DNA of 64,000 nt, taken from positions 62,001 through 126,000 of the forward strand of contig JACCGJ010000605.1 of NCBI GenBank assembly GCA_013407085.1, read 5' to 3'. The notes under the pieces are model-generated. The model ran no database searches. It saw nothing but the letters and a program-made list of their open reading frames with translations, and was not told where the DNA came from. The translations under genes and the position numbers were made by a program. Position 1 is the first letter of the stretch. Every line of letters begins with the position of its first letter. Of this stretch, positions 48,803 to 60,439 are shown one piece after another. The DNA is from Atriophallophorus winterbourni. Taxonomy: Eukaryota > Platyhelminthes > Trematoda > Plagiorchiida > Microphallidae.

Positions 48803-50120
48803 TACATCAACAGATTCCGAGCAATTGATTTCTTCAGGCAAAATGTTCCAAGTCACACAAATTCTGAATTCCAATCGTGGATTCAGAATGCTTAAATTCT
48901 TTGAAAGTTTTCATGTTGGAGTAAGGTCATTGGGCTTTAGTTAGTTTTTGAGGGGATGATTTTTAGTACGCCAGATTTTGAATGGCAACGGGAGTTCACC
49001 TTATATCCATCGTTGGGTAAAATTGTGTAAAATTAATTTTAAAATGTGCTCTCTGAAAGGCAAATTCCTATAGCACGAGACCAACTCTGTCGCACGATGA
49101 TAAATCCTATCAGGTAATTCGATATACTTCCTCAGCCATGGTGCCCAGGCTTGGATAGAATATTTCATTGCAGGACTTATATAAGTAATAATTAATCAAA
49201 GTAAGGTTTCGAGCTCAAAAATCTGGAATATCCTTTTTAGAAGTCATTAGATGCGGCGAGAATTATAGTACACTGTTCGGGAATGATGTAGAGACTTCAT
49301 GCTAAACAACACCCAGATACTGAGATCTACTTCGCGGTTGTCCAGACAAGATATTGCGTGTTAAGCTGATACGTGTTGTGCAGAAATTTTCCAAGCCACA
49401 GCATTTTACATTTTGCAGGATTAAATGGCAACTCATTTATCTGGAACAACAAATAATGTGCACAGACCCCCGTTGTATTGCCATAGAGTCATTAACAGAC
49501 CTAACACGTTTCCATATTCCAATATAATCGTTGAAAAGTATCAAGTTTCATCCGATTTCCTCCACTATATCTTTTATATACACCAATAGCAGAATAGGTC
49601 CAAGCACCGATCCTCGCGGTAACTCACTTGTAACGATTAGAGAGGGTGCTGTCAGCGCGAACTTAGACGTGTCTATAAGTAAAATAGTCTCTTATCGAAT
49701 TCCGCGACATTCCCGTTATTCCATAGGCTTCGATCTTTTTCATTATAATATCATGGTTAACTCTATCGAAAGCCTTGGAAATATCGATGTAGCAAGCAAG
49801 TACAGCCTCACCTTTGTCTAGTAACTTGGTCCAATCTTCGAACGTTGTAAAATGGTTAGATAAACGGCAACGATATCTTCGAAAACCATGTTAGAACGAC
49901 TCTCTCTCTATAAATCGCAGTAATCATCCCTGATTTTTGATGCGGTGGAATTTTTCCTTCATGTAAATAGGGATTGAATAAGCGCCTGAGAGAAGCAGTC
50001 AGAAAAACGCGAAACGTGCGAAATATGGCGGGGTTATTCTGTATGCGTTGGTGGACTTCTTTTCCTTTAGCTTGCAAAGTTACACCCAACCATGTATTCA
50101 TGGACAGTCATTTCACTTGG
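48803..50120 (-). mobile_element. CR1-like LINE, reverse transcriptase to near C-terminus, degraded
   Basis: Reading leftwards in changing frames: WTKLLDKGEAVLACYIDISK and AFDRVNHDIIM at about 49830-49740, ELPFNPAKCKMLWLG at about 49430-49385, and FRICVTWNILPEEIN at 48880-48830. These are consecutive CR1-type blocks. The copy breaks off before its C-terminal end, exactly at the (GAA)n tail of the plus-strand element. Confidence 0.75.
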
Positions 50121-50312
50121 TTATTCGAAATTTGGCAATTTTTTGTAAAACCTGATATGCAGTACAACGCAATGGATCGACGACATGTGAGTTATACTTC
50201 ATAAAACATCGGCCGTATGTTTAACAGAGTGAGACAATCCATTTGCGGTTTGTGCAGAGAAGACGCCTAGTTTGATTCTTGATCGCTAATTAACTATGTT
50301 GTACATAAGCAT

Positions 50313-50500
50313 GGTTCCAAGGTTGTCACGGCCGGGGCGGATTTGTAGATAAGCTCTTAATTTCAAAATGCTCCAATAGCCTGCGTCTCATATAGCCTCT
50401 AACAACCAAGTCCAGCTCCTGGCCTGCACGCGTGGTCCTGTGTGACCCGGCGGAACTGCTTCTACTGACAGTAGAAAGGGCGAAGGCGGCTGACTGGCAC
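50313..50500 (+). ncRNA. Possible HDV-like self-cleaving ribozyme at the RTE 5' end
   Basis: The first six bases of the element, GGTTCC (50313-50318), can pair with GGAACT (50452-50457), with a G-U pair at the very first base, as in helix P1 of HDV-like ribozymes. A hairpin follows (TTCTAC, loop TGACA, GTAGAA, 50460-50476), in the place of P4. Then comes GGGCGAAGG (50478-50486), like the J4/2 strand with its catalytic C. CCAAGTCCAGC (50406-50416) pairs with GCTGACTGG (50489-50497) as P2, with two bulges. P3 and its loop are unresolved, and the segment between P1 and P2 is long. Ribozymes of this class are known at the 5' ends of several non-LTR elements. This is a by-eye fold. Confidence 0.45.
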
Positions 50501-51142
50501 CTCAAAACCAGCATGCTTCGGGCAGGTGGAGCTCGTTAGTCCATGAAGGCGGCCCACCTAGGGGAAAAAACCCTTATCTCAAACCTCCACTGCCTTGTGG
50601 CTACATCCATTCATGGAAAAGGCTTCAGGAGTCAACCTCGAGGAAAAATCCGGAGCCGGAGTCCCGTTAGGCAGTCCGAAGTTTATTCAACTTCGTCCTG
50701 CCAGCTCCTGCGACGGCATCGTTGTCCAAACGTATCAGCCTAGCTGTTCCTTTGGTTCCAGTGGTGTCGTGGAGAGGGAGCACTTGCTGCATGGGCAACA
50801 GCTAGTTCTCCATATTGAACTGCCCTGGCGTACATCACAACGCACCAAAGGAGAGGACACTCCATTCGCTTCTACGGAAAATAACACGGGAAGCAGCAGA
50901 TACCGGTTAAAAGCTATGGCTCGACTGGCGTAAAGCTAAGCGCCTGGGGCTGCTTTCGACGGTGGGAGAGACTTTCAGGTCTCATTGGACGGCTACCGCC
51001 CGCCTCAAGCTGGGCAGCCCCCAGTCAATAAGGTGCCGTCTCGCCACGGTCTGCTATCCTCATTGGGTGCATGGGGATTAGGAATCAACCGACAAGCAGA
51101 CTGTATTTTTCCGCACCAGCGAATCGAAATACCAAACAACAA

Positions 51143-54100
51143 ATGTCAGTTCTGAAACTTGGAACCTGGAACGTCCGGTCCATGCTTCCAGGATTTCATG
51201 ACGACGTCTCGAATATCAGAGGCGTTAGAAAGTCCGCCGTGATTAACAACGAGCTAAAGAGGCTGAATGTCGACGTGGCTGCCCTACAAGAGACGCGCTT
51301 ACCAGACACTGGTAAGCTAACAGAAAGTGATTACACATTCTTTTGGAAAGGAAGAGGTTCCGATGAGCCTCGACTGCATGGAGTTGGGTTTGCCGTGCGA
51401 AACGACATATTAAAAGCAACAGAACCGAGCAGCAGCGGGAGCGAACGGATTTGGACTCTAAATCTGAGGTGCATTACTGGTACCATTACGTTGGTCAACG
51501 TTTATGCACCGACGCTCTCTGCGACGCCTGCTGAAAAAGACGCTTTTTATCATAACCTCACAGCCGTCCTGAAAAACGTGCCACAGAAAAACTGTGTAGT
51601 GGTATTGGGTGATTTCAATGCCAGAGTTGGTGCAGATTACGAGTCTTGGCAAAACTGTCTCGGAAGGTTCGGTGTAGTAAAACCAATGAAAATGGGCAAC
51701 GCCTTTTAGAATTGTGCACACAGTTCAATCTTTGTGTCAGTAACACTTTCTTTCAAACAAAACCACAGCATAAAGTCTCTTGGAAGCATCCTCGCTCTAA
51801 GCATTGGCATCAGCTTGATCTTATTCTTGTTAAGCGTACTAATACAGGAAGCGTGCTCCTCACCAGATCATATCAAAGCGCAGACTGCGACACTGATCAT
51901 TCACTGGTCTGTGCAAAACTGAAGCTCCCCCACACGAGATTTCACCGCACCAAATTGTCTGCTAAGCCTAGGATAGACGTCACTCGCATGTGCGAACCTA
52001 ATCTAACTGTGAGATTCGCAAAAGCCTTCACGGACGAGTTCAACAAGACAACCCCACTTGAATCTGCTTCAGAAAACTGGGAATTGATAAAAAGCTGCAT
52101 ATGCCGAGTCGCACTTTCCACTTTCGGTCCGAAGAAAGCTCGAACGAGCGACTGGTTCGAAGCAAACGCTTCTGAGATGACTGCTGTGCTGGATGAGAAA
52201 CGCTCAGCATTCTTGAGGTTCAAAGGTATGCCAACAGATGAAAACTTACGTCTTCTAAGAGCAGCTAGAAATAAGGTCCAACAGACTGCAAGGCGTTGTG
52301 CAAACGACTATTGGACTGAAGTTAGCCTCAATATCCAAAAAGCTGCGGATACCGGCAATTTTCACGGTATGTATGATGGGATCAAGAGAGCCATTGGCCC
52401 AAACAAACTTAAAACGGCTCCCATTAAGTCTTTATCTGGTAAGCCGATTGTCGACAAAACTCAACAGATGGAAAGATGGGTTGAGCACTTCTCCTCCCTC
52501 TACTCTAGGGACAGTACGGTTCTACCGCATGCACTTGAAAATGTCGAACGGTTGCCGACCATTGAATATCTAGATACCCCTCCTACTCTTGATGAGCTCA
52601 ATAAGGCAATCGACCGCTTAGCGAATGGGAAGGCCCCTGGTGACGACGGAATTCCACCTGAGCTCATCAAATGCGGTAGAGCAGCATTATTACAGCCTCT
52701 TCACCATTTGCTTCTTCAGTGCTGGCAGGAGGGGGGTGTCCCACAAGAGATGCGAGACACAAAGATCATCACGCTATTTAAGAATAAGGGTGACAGAGGC
52801 GACTGCAACAATTACAGAGGAATCTCCCTTCTGAATGTTGTAGGCAAATTGTTTGCTGAAGTCTTACAGATCCGGCTGCAAGTTTTAGCTGATAGAATTT
52901 ACTCCGAATCTCAATGTGGCTTCCGCAAGGGAAGATCAACCGTTGACATGATCTTCTCCCTGAGACAACTTCACGAAAAGTGTCGGGAACAGCGTATGCC
53001 GTTAAACGCTGTTTTTATTGATTAAACTAAGGCATTCGACTAAGTCAGCAGGGAGGGTCTCTTCAAAATGCTCGATATGATAGGCTGCCACCCAAGGCTG
53101 CTGAGACTCGTTATTTCGTTCCACTCAGGAATGAAAGGCTCAGTCCATTTTAACGGTTGCAGTTCAGAAGCATTTGAAATTCGCCGAGGCGTCAAACAAG
53201 GGTGTGTTCTTGTTCCCACGCTGTTCGGCATTTTCTCTGCTCCGCTTCTGAAGCACGCTTTTAAGACGAGAACAGAAGGCATTTACATACGCACGCGAAG
53301 TGATGGCAAGCTTTTCAACCTGAACCGGTTGAGAGCACAAACCAAAGTAGGGGATGTGATAATCCGTGACCTGTTGTTTGCCGACGATGCAGCCTTTATT
53401 GCTCACTCCCAAGAGAACCTACAGTCGCTAATGGACTGTTTTTCGTCGGCATGCAAAGACTTTGTTCTAACAATCAGCATGAGCAAGACCAAAGTCTTTG
53501 GTCAAGGGACTGTATCGCCACCAATCATCACTGTTGGAAACTGTCAGCTCAAACCAGTACATCATTTCACATATCTTGGTTCAACTATTGCGGATAACCT
53601 ATCGCTAGACACGGAGATTGATAAGCGGATTGGCAGAGCAGCTGTCATTTTGTCCCGATTGAACTATTGTTGTTTGAGGTAACCGCAAGCTGATTGTAAA
53701 GGCAAAGATGATGGTATACCGCGCGTGCGTACTAAATGCTTTCTATACGGTAGTTAAACCTGGGCACCCACGCAAGACACGAACGAAGCTGAATGCTTTC
53801 CCATCTACGAAGCATCCGTCGTATCTTGAACATATCGTGGATGGACAGAGTGACTAACGCTGAAGTGCTTTCAAAAGCTGGTCTACAGAGCATGTTCACC
53901 CTATTACGTCAGCGCCGCCTGCGGTGGCTTGGTCATGTCTATAGAATGGAAAATGGTCGTATTCCGAAAGATCTACTCTACGGTGAGTTGCAATTAGGAA
54001 GTCGACCATTGGGCAGACCGCAGTTGCGGTACAAAGATGTTTTCAAAAGAGATATGAAAGCTCTTGACATTGACCCCACAAGCTGGGAAGAACTTGCTCT

Positions 54101-54281
54101 TGACCGCTCACTTTGGAGGCATTGTGTAAAGCGTCGACTGCAAGCCGGGAGGAGCAAATACAGCTCCTGGCTGCTGAACGCAGATCACGCCGCCGGCGTG
54201 CAACTGATGCAATACAACAGAGTTCTGACTATCGTTGCAAGCGCTGCGGGAGAGATTGTTCTCCCGAATCGGACTGTTTAG
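51143..54281 (+). pseudogene. RTE family A polyprotein (APE endonuclease and reverse transcriptase), broken
   Basis: The endonuclease is open from the ATG at 51143 (an upstream ATG is at 51071) to 51709, with GTWNVRSM, LQETRLPD, NVYAPT and GDFNARVG. A shift near 51680 moves the frame to 51646-53025, which holds DTDHSLV and reverse transcriptase blocks ELIKCG, NNYRGISLLNVVGKLF and CGFRKGRSTVDMIFSL. Two TAA stops follow, at 53023 and 53041, where tyrosine codons would be expected. The same frame resumes to 53682 with GVKQGCVL and the FADD catalytic box (53377-53388). A second shift follows. The C-terminal region 53793-54281 (LRWLGHVYRMENGRIPK) closes with TAG. The frame has few lesions, so the insertion is fairly young. 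Confidence 0.85.
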
Positions 54282-54380
54282 TCATTCAAAAAGTTGCAAA
54301 ACATGAAATTCATGCGATGTGATGTACATCCATGGTCGACATCGACCGACGAAGGCCAACAACAACAACAACATAAGCAT

Positions 54381-56960
54381 ATTGTTCTTTTTAATTCTCT
54401 TCAGCAAGTTCCATTTGAACTGCCTTCGACCTCCACTCACAAGAATCGTGACGTGATTGCGCATTCTCACGAATTACCCAAAACTCTCGCTTTCTAGCTA
54501 ACCATATCTTAGTTCTACTCCGGATAATAAACTGATATTTTGTGTTTCTTTCGTGTGGTAAAAATCTCTAGTCTTCGTCAATATTCAAATTCAAATAATT
54601 TAGAAATGTATTGTAATATAAGCCAGAATCAATGAAATCAAACATTTGAGTGTGTTCATCTTGGAGACTGATATTTATTGATCAGAAATTTTTATTCTTG
54701 TAGGAATTTTGTCTGTTCGCTCTATTGCTTTGCACTACATGAAGGTTGGTCAAGACCCCGTCTGTGATTTGGCTGGTCACCGTGGTTGTGCAGTGATGAA
54801 ATTTCGATAAGCTCCTTGAAATTATGCTCCAACGAATGCAGAGAGTGTTCACTTCTTTGAAACAGATGCGGGAAATTAAAATCACCCATGATCAGCAATT
54901 GAGTAGTCTGGTAGTTTGTGATGTATTACAAGGATTTGATTAGTTTATCATCGAATAAACTCTTAGATTATGTCGAGCGGTAAATGATGCCGATTTTACA
55001 TTCATCTCGATTGATAGGCTTTTAGAACACTCCAACGCATAAGGAAGTCTGAGGTCAGGATGATCGATATTTTTACACTGCGCTTAACGGTAATGGAAGC
55101 GGACTATCACATCACCACCGTATCACAGGCGATACCGACAAAGCAGCGACATGTTCGTTAACTAGAGTTAAGAATAATTCATGTAGGGCTGAAAACAAGT
55201 CTTTGTAACTGCATCCAAATAAGTTGTAAGTCTGTCACAAAGCTCGGATACTTCAGCTAATTTGTTAGTTGAACACTGAGCATTAGAATATATGCACTTG
55301 ATCGTACTTATATTTCACGTTATAGGATCGTGTTATCTCACTATTGATGGAACTGGCAATGAGTCAAACGTTTTTCGTTTTTGAATATCATTTTGACTGT
55401 CAGTAACAAGATTGCAATCAAACTGTGACTGTGATGTTTCTCTGGAAGTTAGCGAGGGAACACGCTTGGGCATGCTTAGATTACGTCTGTTTGAAGTTTA
55501 GCGCGGTAGGATTTCCAGTTGATATGGATAGCAACAATCATTCCAGTCGTTAGAAAAATGATACTTAGATGATCGGTCTTTATGCTTTATAGTCGTAGGA
55601 TATAGGTTATGTTGGCTTGGACTAGGCTGGTCAAAGCGGGACAAGAAACGAGTAGATACGCATTGAGGATAACTTCTTACATGTCCGATTTGGTTCGCAA
55701 TGTCGCGTGCTGCTTTCATTGTCTGGACATAGGGACCATTTTCGTGTCATTATCACAATCCAGTGAGGAATAAGTTAGCAAAATTGGAGATGCAGTTATT
55801 CATCGATCGATGGCAACTGGTGAATTGGATGCGTTAGATCGCATCACTGCGATCTTAGCGGTGAAAAATAAACGAGTTTGAACACAAGTGATGCTGTTCA
55901 ACGAATTTCGATCTGACAGAGTTGGATAAACTATCAGTCGACTGGAACTGATGTGATTCTCTTAACGATATACAAACAGGAACAATATTCTTGATCGCCA
56001 TGTATATTGCATGCGTATGTAAATTAGAATTATTTTTTGAAAAATCGGATTTTCAAGGATATACCTCGCTTCAAAATAAAACGAGTATGTTACGAAAGAA
56101 CTAATTAAGATTAGTTAAATTATATTCAAACCATCTAGCTCAGTGAATCGAGTGGAGAAATAAATTCGATCGCCTTTACAAAACAAAAGGCAAGCATTTG
56201 TCTTTAGCGGGCTTGCTTTGCTCTCCCGTGTTTGCAGCGAAGACTGTTCCCGAAGGGGCATTCCATATGTTCACTATCCTAGTGGATAAGGTGCACATCG
56301 CAGTAAGCCGTTGACTTCTCCGCTTCTGATGATTTATAGCATGTCCTCTCATGTGGCATCGTTTTGGTCGCTAGCGTTAGATACACCGAGAATTAATAAC
56401 CATACTCTCCCAACAAGATACTTTCTGTCATTAGCAAATTATACCTGATTTGACGATTCTCCATCGGGAACACGTGGATTTTCGTTTAACGCTTTTCATA
56501 GCTCAACGATTCAATACAGACATCAATCTTTTTACACAGCGTTGCACTCGCTCTAGCGTATTACACTATCATTTTGTCAGTAAGTAAACAGCTGGAAGTC
56601 AATACTCGCGGATGGTTCGGATGCGCCGTATAACATTTTGAACGCATCGGATGTTATATCAGAAAACGATCCACGTATTGCCCACATGAAGCGGTGTGTA
56701 TAACTAATCTTCTTAACAGGATCAGCTTTGGTTTTAATTTGGTCAGACACTATAATTCCGAAGTTTTCTCATCAGCTAGTGGTCGAATGTTATTGCTTCC
56801 GATGTAATATGACCTATTTGGTCGACCAAATCCCAGGTGAAATAGGCACATCTTTGTTCTGTAATCGGGAGCAACCACTACTTAGACCATGCCACAAGTA
56901 AGATTTCTCATAGCAAGAGCTAGACACAATTTTAGTTAGATCAATCAAAAATTCCTCCTA
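54381..56960. other. Spacer without recognisable gene
   Basis: I see no domain-bearing frame or splice-supported exon. The interval 54390-54480 may hold a short relic of another element, but it is too small to name. Confidence 0.45.
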
Positions 56961-56979
56961 CGTGAAAGTAGACTAAGTT

Positions 56980-57070
56980 TATATAAAATGAAAGTATAAC
57001 CGCTTCTTGACTACTGTAATATAGCCTACTCTCACATTGCTAGGCGTGACTGTATACTCTTAGAAAGCCT

Positions 57071-57125
<55 letters not shown>

Positions 57126-57560
57126 CTATATTCTTGGTAAACCAAGGCATGCAAAACATGCAGAATTAGCAGAATTATGTAAGGTTACTCTACTACTTCA
57201 TCTTATAAGGTCAGATGCAATCTACTAGATATAGACCTGCTCTAGCTGCGTAGAATTCGTCTTAATCTTTTCTTTTTTTCCGAATCATTACGGAGCACCG
57301 AGTAAAACTAAGGTTTACATTGCGCTTTCAAGAGTGCAATCGTTACATCCTACGAGAGCCAACGAGGCTTCTGCACATTCCCTTTACTTACACTAAAGTT
57401 CGACGCAACTTCTTCTTAATTAGATATGCGCAGCTTTAGAACTCTCTTCCTCTTCATTTTTGCATGTGCACGTCTACGAGAAAATTCAAATCACTCGTAG
57501 AATCACTTACTGTTAATACACTAAGTGAAATTCTAAAGATAAATTCTTCCTTAGATAATT
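56980..57560 (+). mobile_element. LINE C-terminal remnant interrupted by a (TAA)n run
   Basis: The left part reads LLDYCNIAYSHIARRD. The right part reads HIPFTYTKVRRNFF and NSLPLHF, then TRKFKSLVESL, the usual order at the end of Jockey/CR1-type polyproteins. The microsatellite at 57071-57124 lies between the two parts. Stops are frequent. The clade is uncertain. Confidence 0.6.
57071..57124. repeat. (TAA)n microsatellite, about 54 bp
   Basis: An essentially perfect TAA triplet run of about 17-18 units. Confidence 0.97.
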
Positions 57561-57791
57561 TAAACTTTAATGGTATACCCGGTTTCTAATATTACTTGAA
57601 GTTTTCTCATATCAGTATGTCATTGGTTCCGGTCACATCCCCTAGGTAACTTTGGCCAAAGTGTCAGGCTGCCAGACCCTATACATGCTTTTACACTAAA
57701 CAATCTCAACATTGCCTTCCATGACATTTTCTATACATTATTATGTATATATCTGTCTTTATTTCGTATAAGGCCTATAAATGTCACATTT

Positions 57792-58292
57792 TTATTCATA
57801 GGCGCCTTGAGCGCCTGACCACGAATCTGTTATAACTGTGATGTGCAACTTGTTACATCTGTGATGTACTTTATATATGGCATTTCCAACTTTCTCAAAT
57901 ATTGCTCCCGACAGACAGTACTGCTTATTGTGTCGCATGTTCTTTACATAAAATTGATCCCTAATAGAAAGTATTTCCAGTTTGGCATCACGGTGTTTAT
58001 TCAACTGTAGTTCGATTCTGTAATTATATTGCTGCAGTCGGGCAGTGAACAGTTTTATGAACCGCCGGTATGCGCAACTCGGAAGAACAGTTTTCACACG
58101 ATTGATTACATAATGTTTCTGGTTAAACTGTTCAACATATCCTTTCTGTCGAAATTTAGACATGATATCACGGGCTTTGTTTTGTCGTATTCTGTTACCA
58201 GATAATTTTCTACTGATTCTCTTGCTGTATTGAACAGCATCTGCGGCTGGTCGTTGTGCTTTCATTCCTGATTCAGGTTTATGCGTCATCAC
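57792..58292 (-). pseudogene. Ty3/gypsy-type integrase C-terminal remnant (166 codons open)
   Basis: The open minus-strand frame resembles the end of gypsy integrases. A linker resembling the section before the C-terminal domain is followed by FYVKNMRHNKQYCLSGAIFE and KVGNAIYKVH, in the position of the chromatin-binding GPY/F-type C-terminal domain. The last 20 residues come from a repeated 23-base word (57828-57850, again at 58656-58678). No catalytic core is present. The assignment rests on a weak resemblance, and an unrelated protein is possible. Confidence 0.4.
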
Positions 58293-60300
58293 ACTAAGAC
58301 ATTTTCACTGACATTTTGTAACCTACTGTCAGGGTCGGACTGCAGCTTCGATTCAAATTTAGTTTAAAACTCATAATTCCTGTGGGACTAGAATTCATCT
58401 TATGTAGTAGCATCTTCTATGTGTATTTACAATTTCAATGAATCAAATTCAACTTCATTTACTGGATGCGACTGAATTTCTTCGAAGTTATTCACTGAAC
58501 TTTAAACTGATTTTTCTGAGCTGGAACTTTTGATTAAATGTAATGCGACTTTTTCTATGAATAGCAGCCGAATATTGAATAATTCTTGTAGAAGGTCCAG
58601 CGGTACTGACATTTTTTTGACACGTTAATGAATTGTTTCCCACCCCGTGGAAAATTGTTATAACTGTGATGTGCAACTATTGGCCCAGCCGTGTGTTCGA
58701 CAAAACACAACCTTAACTGAACTGGTGTATTGACTGAATGAATGATTATCACAAAGTTTGTACAGTGAACTATAATCAAAATATGCACTTACTATCGATC
58801 TTGATTGATGATTAAGCTATAGTTCGTTAACTGTCTATACAACAGAATCACTATGTTATTCTGTGTTTAAACATCGTGGTTTGTTGTACGAACCCTATGC
58901 AAAAGTGGCATTCAAGTATAACTCTGTTACCTTTATTATTATCGAACGTCAAATTCCGCTGCAGAAATGACCTTGAAAATGTTTTTTGCAAATGTACATA
59001 CAACAATCTGATTGTACAAAAATTTGGAAATTTTTGATCATGATTAACATACCTTGGAATTTGAAAAATGAAATTTATTTATTCTTAGATCATGTATAGC
59101 CTGACTCAGATATATGAGAATAATCTATTTAGTTATTTATATATCTTATCGAGTGCTCATCACCACACTACATACAAAGGATTAAATTGCTCCTCACCCA
59201 AACTTTCTGGACTGCATGCAGGAAAATTCTCTTAAAATTATATTACCTGTTGCACACAGAAATATTTGTCTATCATGTTTTAACTTTAGAAGTGTAATAT
59301 TATCTAAGTAATGTATTGCTCACATTACCTTACCAAATTACACACCAATATTATCTGTTTTTATGTCCCATTTGAATACTTTTAGCCACATTTTCAATCC
59401 CCAAAACAATAAACATACAAATTTCTACCTAAAAATCATTGGAATTTGAAGCAAAAAATGTACAGCCGATATCGTAATTAATCACTCTAGGTTCCATTAA
59501 CATTTATCAGAAAATCGACGACAGAATAAACCGACATTGACCCCCACTTCTATATCTCGTAATTGAACGTTTGAAACCTCAAAGGTCTATGCTTATGAGA
59601 TAGCAAGACAGATAGGATATTACTGTCATAATGATTGTTCAACGTGTCGAAAAACAGATTACTAACGAACAAAACTAAAGGTGTCATCAAATGGACCAAT
59701 TAACGTCTATTTCGTCTCCTAGCTTGTAGAATCCAACTAATTTCAATATTGTTGGGTGCCATTACTGTTTCAACTATCAATATTCATTTTGACTGCTGTA
59801 TGAATTATTATTTGGGAAAATTCAAAATTTTCTCGACTTGAAAGTTTCAATTAGACTAACTGAGCTGGTGAGATAGCTTATTGTTATCAAGAGATCTAAC
59901 ACGACTCTGAACATTTGCTGCTGATATTTGAGCTCTAGTGCTACTAAACGTTTACAGACACGAGTAAAATCTCATTTTCAGTATTGCATTTACACTTGTT
60001 ATCTTCATTTTCAAAGGGAAACATTGAAGCCAGAATCAGTGAAGATCTTTAAAATCCGTTGGTTATATCGCTTTACTTATTAGCTGACCACTCACTGTGC
60101 TGTAGAGAAGAAAAACATTTTTCTCTTCCTAGCATTGATTTCGAAAACTTGTGCACGTTAAAGTAAGAGGATAAATTATTAGCGTCGCAATCTTCCAAAC
60201 ATGCGGTGGAAACTATAGGACAAATAGTAATAACCTCAACACAGAAGGCAAAAAATGAGTACTAAAAGGAACAGACCAACTACTGTGCATTTTATGCAAA
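58293..60300. other. AT-rich spacer, possibly decayed retroelement
   Basis: No domain or exon is supported. The 23-base word TGTTATAACTGTGATG... at 58656-58678 repeats 57828-57850, hinting that part of this interval belongs to the same decayed element. Confidence 0.4.
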
Positions 60301-60304
60301 ATGT

Positions 60305-60405
60305 ATAGAATCCCCCAAAATTTTGATTTTATAGTAATTTGTACAGTCCGATATTTTGTATCATTTCAATTGGTTAACTTAGACATTATAGTTGACGAAC
60401 AGAAA
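60305..60405 (-). mobile_element. LTR-like fragment
   Basis: It matches the 3' part of the LTR at 63476-63738 in the same orientation: TTTATAGTAATTTGTACAG, GATATTTTGTAT and GTTAACTTAGACATTAT have counterparts there in the same order. The start and end of an LTR are not visible here. Confidence 0.5.
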
Positions 60406-60439
60406 TCGGTGGAATGTGTGTGATAACGATAACAAAAAA

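Larger units (their letters stand above)
50313..54370 (+). mobile_element. Complete-length RTE family A retrotransposon (4058 bp)
   Basis: The element is bounded by the target-site duplication. It has a G+C-rich 5' UTR of about 830 bases, one APE endonuclease plus reverse transcriptase coding region (broken, described separately), an 89-base 3' UTR and a (CAA)n tail. It transposes by nicking the target and copying its RNA in place (target-primed reverse transcription), as other RTE-type LINEs do. Truncated copies of the same family are at 1-379, 13994-14215, 24276-24545, 27302-27640, 31245-31515 and 41065-41193. The exact clade (RTE versus RTEX) needs a tree. Confidence 0.88.
50303..54380 (+). 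repeat. 10-bp target-site duplication of the RTE family A element
   Basis: ACATAAGCAT stands at 50303-50312 and again at 54371-54380, directly next to the first base (50313) and the (CAA)n tail (ending 54370) of the element. This fixes both ends of the insertion. Confidence 0.85.
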
